From Smallanthus sonchifolius (lineage: Eukaryota > Streptophyta > Magnoliopsida > Asterales > Asteraceae), in the NCBI GenBank assembly GCA_023525975.1, contig CM042039.1, positions 17,204,501-17,268,500 of the forward strand: a stretch of DNA of 64,000 nt, in the 5' to 3' direction. How positions within the stretch are numbered: the first letter of the stretch is position 1; every line of letters starts with the position of its first letter. A program made the position numbers and the translations under genes. Shown here in pieces: positions 55,366 through 64,000 of the stretch. Under the pieces are notes generated by a model. It saw only the letters and a list, made by a program, of their open reading frames with translations, was not told the origin of the DNA and did not search any database.

Positions 55366-55878
55366 TGAATCAATCATACGACTCTTAAATTTATAGAAAT
55401 AAAACTTATGAGTTTAAAGCATGCAATTTCATTTCTTTTATATACACATGCTTTTATATATATATATATATAGTTATATGTATATTTGTTGTTATTAAAT
55501 AAAACCATTTATACAATTTGTAATTTCATAAAAATGGAGTTTTCCCATACAAAATAATTTAAAATAAAACATTATTTAGATTTTATAAAAACATTTTTTA
55601 TATACAATTAAAATAATTAAAAACCAAATCAATTGAACTTGAACCCCCTCTTTTCACTTTAGACCTCCTAGTTGCCTTGAAACCCTCACATTTGTAACTT
55701 GGACTTTTTCATGCTTTTGAAACCCAAACACTCAATTTTGACTTCTCAAAGTCAAAGGTGACACAAATCGGTTTCAATCGTTTGAATTTGAAGTAAAAAA
55801 ACAAAAAAAATATTAGTAATTTTTAGATTGAGTCTAATACGTTTCGGAAAGCGTGAAAAATTGAACCCCTGATACATT
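55326..55878. other. AT-rich interval with possible LTR relic
   Basis: TA tracts at 55329-55361 and 55456-55472. The part 55625-55790 (CTTGAACCCCC, TTTGACTTCTCAAAGTCAAA) loosely resembles the complement of 47880-48030 in H, so it may be a relic of a related LTR. Confidence 0.4.
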
Positions 55879-56067
55879 GGACCTTTCGAGATCCTAAAAA
55901 GGATTTGTCCCGTTGCTTACAAACTTAACCTACCGGAAACCCTCAGTGGCGTACATGACGTGTTTCACGTGTCAAATCTGAAGAAGTGCTTATCAGATGA
56001 GACACTAGTTATACCATTGGAAGAGATTCAGATCGACGATCAGCTTCACTTCGTCGAGGAATTATGA
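55879..56067 (+). pseudogene. Chromovirus integrase C-terminal fragment
   Basis: 63 codons open on the plus strand: GPFEILKR, LSGVHDVFHVSNLKKCLSDE, QIDDQLHFVEEL, then TGA. This is the region just before the chromodomain in chromovirus integrases. Nothing upstream belongs to the same gene, so it is a truncated end. Confidence 0.8.
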
Positions 56068-56419
56068 ATCTTTATGATGAGTTAATTTGATCTTAATCAA
56101 GACTTTTAAGCCCATTCAATTCCCCTTTTCGGTTATGGCATTCAAACTACGATTCTTAACTCAAACTCTGTAATCCCAATCGATCGAAGCTTGTAACGTA
56201 TGGTTTAAATCATACCTCAAAGGCATTAACCCAAATGACGATTGAAAACAGCAGAAACCCGTCCCCCACCTTCCTTTCGGTCGCGAACAGCAGTGGGAGC
56301 AAGAACACCTTTTTTCTCGAATCAAAAGTCGAAAACATGTAATACACCCACCCTAATACTCGATCTAACCTTCCTTTCCAAAAGCCCTTTGAATCGGGTA
56401 ACAGATTGGTGTGAATCTG
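56068..56419. other. Junction between integrase fragment and gag of element I
   Basis: No LTR, primer site or domain seen. Gag may begin upstream near 56235 (ATGACGATTG) but the frame is not continuous. Confidence 0.4.
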
Positions 56420-57420
56420 GAACTAGGGTTTTGAATTGGGCAATTGGGGAAGAAGGATTGCAAGCCCCCACACCTTTAGTGGAGTTGAAGGAGCTGTTGG
56501 CTTACTCCGCTGGATGGAGAAGGTTGAATTGGTCTTTGCTATGTGTAATTGTCCGCAGAACAATCAAGTGAAATTCGCATCTGGCACACTTGAGGGTCTG
56601 ACCCTTACCTGGTGGAACTCCCAAGTACAAATTCTAACTCTAGAAATGACAAATGCATTGCCATGGGACGAATTCAAAATTATGTTGTGGGACGAGTGCT
56701 GTTCTTGAGGGCGAATTCTGGAACCTCAAGATGGAGGGATCTAAAATTGAAGCCTACACCACTCGTTCGCACGAGCTGGCAACTTTATGTCCTCAAATGG
56801 TGCAACCACCCTACAAGAGGATCGAGAAGTACATCGAGGGTCTAGTCCCTCAAATTCATAGCATGGTGACATCCTCTAATCCTGCTACAATCCAGTAGAC
56901 TATCAGGTTGGCGCACAAACTAACCGACCAGGCAGTCGCAAAGGCACCCTACCCCTTAGAGGTGCAATTTCAAAGGTGACCGACAACAAGCAAACGTTTG
57001 ACAGTACACACTCCAAAGCTTTCCAATCAAACCCACCCCCTCAACAACAACAACAACAGCAGCGTAACCTTCCAAGAACCTCACACAGTCTACCCCTACT
57101 TAGCAGAACCAGGGTACATACGCTGGTAAGTACCCGAAATGTCACAAATGCAATTTTCACCATAACGAAGTATGTGACAGATACCGCTGCCAGAGGTGTG
57201 GAAATATAGCCATTAGGCCAAATATTAAAGGGGATAAATGCAGAACAAACAGACACCATCTGGTGAAGCACCCAAAGGTTGCTTTGAGTGCGGAAAGGAA
57301 TGATACTTTAGGAAAAAATGTCCGCAACTGAGAAAGAATGGTAATGGGAATTGCAATGGTAACAACAATCAGGGTGGAAATGGAAGTAACAACGGTAATG
57401 GTGCGAAGGGACGAGCCTTC
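56420..57420 (+). pseudogene. Element I gag (chromovirus type)
   Basis: Plus-strand gag in pieces: GVEGAVGLLRWMEKVELVFAM (from 56470), FASGTLEGLTLTWWNSQVQI, then after a shift at about 56700 a segment with GSKIEAYTTRSHELATLCP and RIEKYIEGLVPQIHSMV up to a TAG (56896). A Gln run (57040-57060) and decayed Cys clusters (CHKCNFHH, CQRCGN, CFECGKE) follow. Broken in several places. Confidence 0.83.
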
Positions 57421-58860
57421 GTGATTGGCTCAAGGGAAGCTAGAAATGACCAGAATGTTGTTAACGGTGTGTTTCCTTTAAATGATCATTTTGCTTATGT
57501 CCTTTTTGATACTGGCATTGATAGAAGTTTTATATCTAGAAACTTTAGTAAACGGTTAGAAGCAAACCCAACCCTATTTGAACTCCAGTACACCGTAGAG
57601 ATAGCAGACGGTAAGGTAATCAAGGCAACCCACATCCTCAAGGGATGTAAGTTAGGACTATCTAGTCACAAACTCGATATCGATCTCATAGCAGTTACAC
57701 TTGAAAGTTTTGACGTAATTGTCGGCATGGATTGGATATCTAAAAACCAAGCTGAGGTCGTCTATAGTGATAAGATCATCCGTATACCCCTACCGAGTGG
57801 AGAGATTCTATCCGTTCAGGGCGAGAGAAGTGGTGCATTCGTGGGCATCATATCTTTCATGAAGGCGCATAAGCGTCTGCGTAAGGGTCATATCATGATG
57901 CTAGCTCTTGTCGCTGACAAACATTCCGAGGAGAAGAAGCTGGAAGATATCCCTATTGTTCGCGACTTTCCAGAAGTATTTCCAGAAGACCTACCTGGTC
58001 TTCCACCTCACCGTCAGGTAGAATTCCAGATTGACCTAGCCCCCGGAGCAGCGCCTATTGCTCGAGCACCATATAGACTTGCACCAACTTAGTTGCAGGA
58101 GCTATCCACACAGCTGCAAGAGTTGTTGGATAAGGGTTTCATCCGACCTAGCTCATCGCCATGGGGTGCCCCAGTCCTATTTGTCAAGAATAAAGATGGG
58201 ACTTTCCGTATGTGCATTGATTACAGAGAGCTAAACAAGATAACTGTCGACCAACTTCAAGGGTCGAGTTTATACTCAAAAATCGATTTAAGATCTGGAT
58301 ATCATCAGCTGAGAGTTCGAGATGAAGATATATCCAAAACTTCATTCAGAACCCGGTACGGCCATTACGAGTTTTTGGTCATGCCATTCGGATTAACCAA
58401 CGCACCCGCGGTGTTCATGGATCTCATGAACCATGTGTGTAAACCCTATCTTGGCCAGTTCGTCATTGTTTTCATTAACAATATTCTCATCTATTCTAAG
58501 AGTAAGGAAGAACATGAGGAGCATCTGCGTTTGATCCTTGAACTACTGAAACAGGACCAGCTATACGCCAAGTTTTCCAAATGCGATTTTTGGATTCGCG
58601 AAGATCAATTCTTAGGAGATGTAGTCAACGAGAAAGGAATACATGTCAATACAGCCAAAGTAGAAGCCATCAAGAATTGGGCGGCACCAACGACTCCGAC
58701 AGAGGTGCGACAATTTCTGGGATTGGCTGATTATTACCGTCGATTTATCGAGGGCTTTTCAAAGATTACTCAACCTCTCACTGCCCTAACCCATAAAGGT
58801 AAACCATATAACTAGAGCGAAACCCAGATGTTGAAGCAAAAACTCTGTAGCGCACCCATC
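57421..58860 (+). pseudogene. Element I protease and reverse transcriptase
   Basis: Protease 57421-57930 with an intact LFDTGIDRSFIS loop and VIVGMDWISKNQ. Linker and reverse transcriptase follow, interrupted by a TAG (58090-58092). Fingers are present (WGAPVLFVKNKDGTF) but about 14 residues between ELNKITV and DQLQGSS are missing compared with C. The catalytic motif reads VFINNILIYSK: both catalytic Asp are Asn (58477-58482). The frame stops at 58815 and similarity ends near 58860; RNase H and integrase are absent. Confidence 0.9.
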
Positions 58861-59236
58861 CTATCAAGTTATACCGGTCCGACGGGTATTAAGGGTATAA
58901 CGGGCGGTGCCCGTATTTATCTTACCCCTACATTTAAGTAAAGTAGCACAATTTCATTAAATGTCGATTTTGTTTTTACAAAAAAAGTATAGCAATACTA
59001 TACTTAAATTAAACGTAAAAAACACTCGATTTTATGGTGGGATTTTTTTTTAAATGAAAAAGTTATGTACGTTTAAATAAAGTGGAGGAAATTGAAAAAA
59101 AAACTCAGCAATTGAGGGTTTTCAAAGAATGCCCCTCCACCCCTTATTTTTTCTACACTTAAATCTCTACTCGTGATCATCCAATTGAATGGATGAGATT
59201 GCTTCTTAGCCAAATTACACTTCTTAGGGGAACCAT

Positions 59237-59239
<3 letters not shown>
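58861..59239. other. Interval without a gene, probable small-element end
   Basis: A GC-rich start (CGGGCGGTGCCCG palindrome at 58899-58911), then AT-rich DNA ending ACACTTCTTAGGGGAACCATCC next to a TA tract, which looks like the end of a TA-associated small element. Confidence 0.45.
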
Positions 59240-59287
<48 letters not shown>

Positions 59288-59310
59288 GAAGGATCATAAG
59301 AAAACTCAAT
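59240..59310. repeat. (TA)n tract and family-1 element start
   Basis: About 22 TA units, then TATAGGGGAAGGATCATAAG, the left end of the family-1 small element, cut after about 25 bp by the F LTR. Confidence 0.75.
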
Positions 59311-59869
59311 TGTAAGGCCCCAAACCCGGGAGGCCTCACTTGTTGGATTTACTCATTCACAAACAGTTCTTAAACCTGATTATCAAATAACGCAGTGAAA
59401 AATACTTCAATAAAACATACCCATTACATTGTTTAACAAACGGAAGCGTAACATAGTCTATTACATATACAAAACATAATCTAGTCTTAACGGGATGCCA
59501 GTCTTCATGATCAACCGGGTAACTCTTCCTGCTTGCCAAGCATCACCGTCCATCATCCATACCTGCCTTAACCTGAATGTGCATACTAAAAAGTCAGCAA
59601 CGCTGGTGAGTTCTAGTTTTCGTTTAATTTAAGAAATGGTTCATCATTCAAAACATTCGTTAGGGTTTAACATCACGTATAAGAAAACAGGGCCTTTCAT
59701 TCATCATTGAAAACCTTCAAACATTTTTCCTCATCATAAACACATTGAACGGATCATTTGTTTAAAACATTTAACATTCATTTAAGTCATACATTACTAT
59801 CTACAATCTGTATCTTTCTTTAAGCGTCTCTGTGTCCCCGAAGGAACTTTGATGTTGTGGGCAACCGCT

Positions 59870-60198
59870 ACGTATCGCCGTCATTGCCACAACCATTCAA
59901 TACGTGGGGTCAACCGTTACGAATCGCCGTCATTTCCCAACACGCATCTTTCCTTTGGGAATCAACCGTTACGTATTGCCGTCATTGATTTCCCATTCAA
60001 TACGTGGGGTCAACCGTTACGTATCGCCGTCATTGCCCAACACGCATATTTCCTTTAGGAATCAACCGTTACGTATCGCCGTCATTGATTTCCCATTCAA
60101 TACGTGGGGTCAACCGTTACGTATCGCCGACATTGCCCAACACGCATCTTTCCTTTAGGAATCAACCGTTACGTATCGCCGTCATTGATTTCCCGTTA
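59870..60198. repeat. 100-bp tandem repeat in element F LTR
   Basis: TACGTGGGGTCAACCGTTAC starts at 59901, 60001 and 60101, an exact 100-bp period over about three units. Each unit contains two copies of CAACCGTTACGTATCGCCGTCATT. Confidence 0.92.
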
Positions 60199-60855
60199 CC
60201 TCTTTCCCTTAGGATGATCGTCATCACCCGAGTAACCGTCGTTACCCCCCTTACCAGTTGTACAACGTCAAACCATTGGCAGGCCACCAAGACACTGCCC
60301 CTGTTGCTCTTATGGCAACTATGGCTCACTGTCCATAATCTACCACAAGGCTGGGAATTACATTCCCAGACTTCATTCGTCAATTCCATTCACTCGACAG
60401 ATTAGATTTGTAATAACTTCTTTAAACCTTTGCCCTTTTTCTTTTCTTTTCATAAAACCTTTCATTCATTTTCAAAACCCTTTACCTTTAGTTTAAACCA
60501 TTTCTTTATAAACATTTCGTTCGTAAACATTCCGTTCATAACTCTCTTTCCATAAACCGTTCATTCCAATCATTTCATTTCATAAACATAGTTTCATAAG
60601 CATCATTTATAAACATAGTTTCATAAACCTCGTTTCGTAAAACATCATTTCATATGCATGCACACCAGCCCGAAAACATTATATAAAGCATTTAAAAGAG
60701 GGCTTCTAGAACTCACCTGTTAAGCTAATTTGGGTTGTCCTAAACAAGGTCCAACAACGTCACTTCCGATCTGAATTGATTAGTTAAATACACATCAGAC
60801 CAATACCGAATCTAACGGTTTAACCATTCTAAACCTACTTACTTTACTTAACCAG

Positions 60856-61060
60856 CCTGATGCCTGCGCACTTAGCAAGTGCGCAGACCCTGCTGTCTGC
60901 GCACTTAGCAAGTGCGCAGACCCTGCTGCCTGCGCACTTAGCAAGTGCGCAGACCCTGCTGCCTGCGTACTTGTTAAGTACGCAGTGCCCCTCTTCCTGC
61001 GTACTTGATAAGTACGCAGGACCTGCTCCGTGCGTATTTGATAAGTGCGCACGACCTGTT
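60856..61060 (-). repeat. Palindrome array in element F LTR
   Basis: Six palindromes at roughly 34-bp spacing. The first three have arms CTGCGCACTT / AAGTGCGCAG; the next have TGCGTACTT / AAGTACGCA; the last has TGCGTATTT / AAGTGCGCA with one G:T pair. They lie 350-560 bp downstream of the TATA box, hence in the transcribed R/U5 part, the same place as the array of element C. Confidence 0.93.
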
Positions 61061-61410
61061 CTTCGCAAAAAAAACCCTAACTTTCTCATTCGGGTCTGAT
61101 CACGTCAAGATCCCGAACCTGTTTGCATTCAAAACGTTCGTTTTCCATTAAGGAACTCAAATCTATGTTTATCCTTCAGTTTCATCCATTAAAATGTTAC
61201 ATTTTCACCCAAAACCCGAAAAACCCAAAAACGAACTAAAACTCAGATTTAGGTCGGATCGTTACCTGAATCTAGTTTCTGATCCGGAGGTTCTTCTCAC
61301 GAGTTGTGGAGCAACACTTTGCTGAAATCTCGGGTCGATCCGCCAACTTTCTCTCTCTACGGTTTCTCTCTCTAGAACTTGCAAATGAGAGAAATGGTGG
61401 AGGTTTAAGC

Positions 61411-61418
61411 TATTTATA
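61411..61418 (-). promoter_or_regulatory. TATA box of element F LTR
   Basis: The minus strand reads TATAAATA, 104 bp from the LTR start, comparable with element C (138 bp). Confidence 0.7.
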
Positions 61419-61522
61419 GGGGAGAGTCCCCTTCCAGCCCGCCGGCCCATCCGACTCGACCCGACATGCCTCGTTCGTTTATTTTGTCATTTTAACTGTC
61501 GTTTTATTTTTGGGATGTTACA

Positions 61523-61534
61523 AGTCTACCCCCC
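61523..61534 (-). promoter_or_regulatory. Polypurine tract of element F
   Basis: The minus strand reads AAGGGGGGTAGACT directly before the LTR. Confidence 0.8.
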
Positions 61535-61562
61535 TTACAATAGGTTTCGTCCCCGAAACCTA

Positions 61563-62966
61563 TCATAAGTCAAATAGATGAGGGTACGACTCCCTCATCT
61601 CCTTCTCCGTTTCCCAAGTGGCTTCCGATCCCTTTCGATGTTTCCATTGGACTTTAACCAATTGGATAATCTTATTTCGCAAACGCTTCTCCTTCTTGTC
61701 AAAGATAGTCACGGGTTCTTCAATGTAGTTAAGGCGGTTGTCGACCTCGATGTCAGTAAGTGGTACGTGAGCTGATTCATCCGCCAAACACTTTCGTAAG
61801 TGTGACACATGGAAGGTAGGATGAATCCCACTTAACTCATCGGGCAACTCCAACCGATATGCGACTTCACCAACCCGTGTCGCTATCCTAAAAGGTCCGA
61901 CAAACCTCGGACTTAACTTTCCTCTCTTCCTGAATCGAATGATTCCCTTCCAGGGTGACACTTTCAACATTACTCTGTCCCCAACATCAAACTCAATAGG
62001 CCTTCGTCGTTTATCCGCATAGGATTTCTGACGATCTTGTGCGGCCTTCATTGGTGCTTTGATTTGATCAAACCTTTCCGACGTTTCTTTTACGACTTCA
62101 AGACTTCCTAATTCCTTCTGTCCAATCTCACCCCAACAAACCGGGGTCCTGCATCTCCTCCCATACAACATTTCGTAAGGCGGCATACCTATCGTCGTGT
62201 GATAACCATTGTTGTAGGAGAATTCGGCTAACGGCAGATGACTGTCCCAACTGCCATCGAAGTCGATAATACAAGCACGAAGCATATCCTCCAATGTCTG
62301 AATGGTCCTTTCGGACTGACCATCCGTTTGCGGGTGGTATGCAGTGCTGATATTAAGCCTCGTGCCCATCGCCTCGTGAAATCTTTTCCAGAACCTCGAT
62401 GTGAATCGTGTGTCCCGGTAAGATACAATCGACAAAGGCATCCCATGTCGTGCTACTACTTCGTTAATAAATACTTCCACTAACCTTTCCGACGAGAACG
62501 TCTCGCAAATAGGTAGGAAATGAGCACTATTCGTTAAACGGTCCACAATTACCCAAATGGTATCATGACCTTTAGCTGTGCGAGGTAGCTTGGTTATGAA
62601 GTCCATGGTAATGTGTTCCCACTTCCACTCCGGTATATCAGGTGGTTGAATATTTCCATACGGTTTCTGGTGTTCGGCCTTTACTTGCGAGCAAGTCAAA
62701 CACTTGCTTACGTACTTTGTCACTTCATATTTCATTCCAGGCCACCAGTATTCCTTCCTTGGGTCTTGGTACATTTTATTGGTACCAGGATGGATAGAGT
62801 ACCGAGACTTATGAGCCTCATCCAAGATTTTGGTTCTAAGCTCGCCACCCATAGGTATCCATACCCGTCCAAAACGTGTCCTAACACCAAGGGTGTTATA
62901 TTTCAACTTGTCCTGTTGGCCAACCATCCTTTCCTTCTTTAAGTGCCTCATCTTGAGCCTTTTCAA
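61563..62966 (-). pseudogene. Element F integrase, open frame but catalytic Asp changed
   Basis: A 467-codon open frame, the longest chromovirus coding stretch here. Zinc-binding HHCC at residues H52, H59, C89, C92. Catalytic core: D122 (TMDFITKLP), then VSYRDTRF with Tyr183 (codon 62420-62418, TAC) where the family has the second catalytic Asp, and E219 (TDGQSERTIQ). C-terminal part: PWKGIIRFRKRGKLSPRFVG (residues about 345-365), HPTFHVSHLRKCL and a chromodomain-like tail (VKVQWKHRKGSEATWETE). The first ATG is internal to pol; the polyprotein continued upstream until a shift near 62930. Likely inactive despite the open frame. Confidence 0.9.
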
Positions 62967-63330
62967 TTTCTCTCATCACATCCGATGTTACCACCAACTG
63001 GCAAGCTTTCACTCTAATAGGAGTAGGCGCATCCTTTCGACTTAGAGCGTCAGCCACCATGTTTGCCTTTCCAGGATGGTATATTATTTCACAGTCATAG
63101 TATTTCAACAGTTCCAACCATCGCCTCTGCCTCATATTAAGTTCCTTTTGTTCAAAGAAGTACTTCAAACTTTTGTGGTCGGAGTAAATAGTAAACTTCA
63201 CTCCATAGAGGTAGTGCCTCCATATTTTCAATGCAAATACGACAGCAGCAAGTTCCAAATCATGAGTCGGATAGTTGACTTCGTGAACTTTCAACTGCCG
63301 CGACGCATATGCAATCACTCTCCCGTTGGT
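62896..63330 (-). pseudogene. Element F RNase H (C-terminal part)
   Basis: Minus-strand frame with IAYASRQLKVHEVNYPTHDLELAAVVFAL, IYSDHKSLKYFF, HPGKANMVADALSRK, then the linker to integrase. The first catalytic Asp segment (DASGQG) is missing: sequence upstream of IAYASRQ is unrelated (KTTQESTNGRV). It overlaps the integrase frame by 71 bases in a different frame. Confidence 0.88.
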
Positions 63331-64000
63331 AGATTCTTGTGTAGTCTTGACTATACCTCTCTCGTTCGTGATAGACGTTATCTTTTTTCAGCATCGTACA
63401 TCCCTAGTCGGTCTTTCACATCTAACCGTTAGGGTTCTTATATCGTCATTCTATGTGAAATGTCTTATCAAACTCGGAGTCGTCCACAGAAGATTCCATG
63501 GCCATAATTTCAACTCCTCGTTATGGTTATCCACCTTGCCATCTGGACGGTTCCTATCGATCGTCTCTCAACTATTTGGATCATTGTGTATACCTCATAA
63601 GCTGTCCATGGTGCATTCGTCCTTGAAGGACCATACCATGCCGTTCTCGAATGAATCATAATATCCCGTTCCCGAATGATTCCTACTATCAAGTTTTCGA
63701 AGGTACCGTACCATCTCATTCCCGAAGGAAGCACATCGTCTCGTTCCTTAAGGAACCATATCGCTTCATTCCAGAAGGAATCGTATCTCTTCGTTCCCGT
63801 AGGAACCGTATCGCTTCGTTCCCGTAGGAACCGTATCCCTTCGTTCCCGTAGGAACCGTATCGCTTCGTTCCTGTAGGAACCGTATCGCTTCGTTCCCGT
63901 AGGAACCGTATCAGGTATCCCCCAAACATATGAGGTATACCTTATCACACTCAACTTGTCGGGAAGGTATTCATTCAGATGGCACACTAGTCACTCGAAC
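63331..64000. other. Unidentified segment replacing element F reverse transcriptase
   Basis: No reverse transcriptase or protease in any frame. The right half is a degenerate hairpin array (63636-63915). It could be an LTR of a further nested element whose other end lies outside the window. Confidence 0.5.
63636..63915. repeat. 25-bp hairpin array at window end
   Basis: Five clean units of 25 bp from about 63798 (CGTTCCCGTAGGAACCGTAT plus CGCTT) and several diverged units before them. Each unit has arms GTTCC / GGAAC around four bases. A diverged unit has ATTCC AGAA GGAAT, in which both arms changed together. Confidence 0.85.

Larger units (their letters stand above)
59311..61522 (-). repeat. 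3' LTR of element F
   Basis: 2,212 bp. The minus strand starts TGTAACATCCCAAAAATAAAACG and ends GGGCCTTACA. TATA box at 61411-61418, palindrome array at 60856-61060 and a 100-bp tandem repeat at 59870-60198. The first 450 bases after the TATA box are recognisably related to the element C LTR. Confidence 0.9.
59311..64000 (-). mobile_element. Element F: Ty3/gypsy chromovirus (Tekay-like), 3' part
   Basis: 3' LTR (59311-61522), polypurine tract, integrase with chromodomain-like end and part of RNase H on the minus strand. Same LTR ends as element C (TGTAACATCCC...GGGGCCTTACA) and closely similar integrase. From about 63330 to the window end the expected reverse transcriptase is missing and an unrelated repeat-rich segment is found. 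Confidence 0.88.

Noticed and set aside
59849..60405. Overlapping plus-strand frames with repeated motifs in the F LTR
   Set aside because: They arise because the 100-bp repeat keeps frames open; no known protein and no coding context.
60795..61099. Repetitive peptides (CALAKCAGSRV and similar) from both strands of the F palindrome array
   Set aside because: Translations of a palindromic DNA repeat, equally open on both strands, inside an LTR.
63510..63987. Repetitive Arg/Tyr/Gly peptide frames over the 25-bp array
   Set aside because: 25 bp is not a multiple of three, so the repeat cycles through frames; open by composition only.
1..64000. Search for host protein-coding genes
   Set aside because: Every frame with recognisable domains belongs to a transposable element; the remaining frames are short, repetitive or antisense to element genes.

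Overview
The window is plant nuclear DNA made almost entirely of transposable elements. I found no host protein-coding gene, rRNA or intact tRNA gene. The evidence is layered LTR retrotransposons with TG...CA ends, matching 5-bp target duplications and tRNA-type primer sites, plus an L1-type LINE remnant, several small inverted-repeat elements and long (TA)n tracts. The gag and accessory proteins resemble those common in Asteraceae (daisy family) genomes; that assignment is inference from recalled protein families, not from a search.

Layout. (1) 1-3102: 5' part of a minus-strand Ty1/copia element (A) with LTR, primer site, leader and decayed gag. (2) 3537-40908: a minus-strand Tat-lineage Ty3/gypsy element (B) with an antisense intron-containing gene beside its 3' LTR. 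B was split in its leader by a plus-strand chromovirus (C, 12772-40246, target duplication AAATC). C was hit twice: in its 5' LTR region by a plus-strand, pol-less copia-type element (D, 14325-23095, ACACT) and in its gag by a minus-strand, pol-less Athila-like element (E, 25973-34544, CCAAC). LTR divergence agrees with the nesting: B roughly 7%, D five substitutions, E none seen. (3) 40909-49403: (TA)n-flanked small elements and a probable long solo LTR (H) holding a small minus-strand element (G, CATTA) and a fold-back element with a 10-bp target duplication. (4) 49404-55877: AT-rich DNA, a C-rich small element split by an ORF1-only LINE, and further inverted-repeat elements. (5) 55879-58860: decayed chromovirus fragments (I). 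(6) 59311-64000: 3' LTR and integrase end of a minus-strand chromovirus (F), whose reverse transcriptase side is replaced by an unidentified repeat-rich segment.

The most unusual signal is in non-coding parts of the retroelements. A, C, D, E and F each carry arrays of short palindromes in the LTR, and A, D and E also in a leader or internal spacer. Units vary while keeping base pairing (compensatory changes). A (copia), C and F (gypsy) share one stem, GCG-N-ACTT with AAGT-N'-CGC, in which the N:N' pair differs (T:A or C:G in A and F, A:T in C). In C and F the arrays lie at the same distance downstream of the TATA box although the sequences differ. D's two LTRs differ by exactly three 38-bp hairpin units. 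This looks like a recurrent structured RNA or DNA element; its function is unknown.

How the parts work together: C and F once encoded full gag-pol sets but the visible genes are broken. D and E, the youngest insertions, lack reverse transcriptase and integrase, so they must have been moved by proteins supplied elsewhere. D instead carries a reading frame of about 1,400 codons between gag and the 3' LTR, of unknown function.
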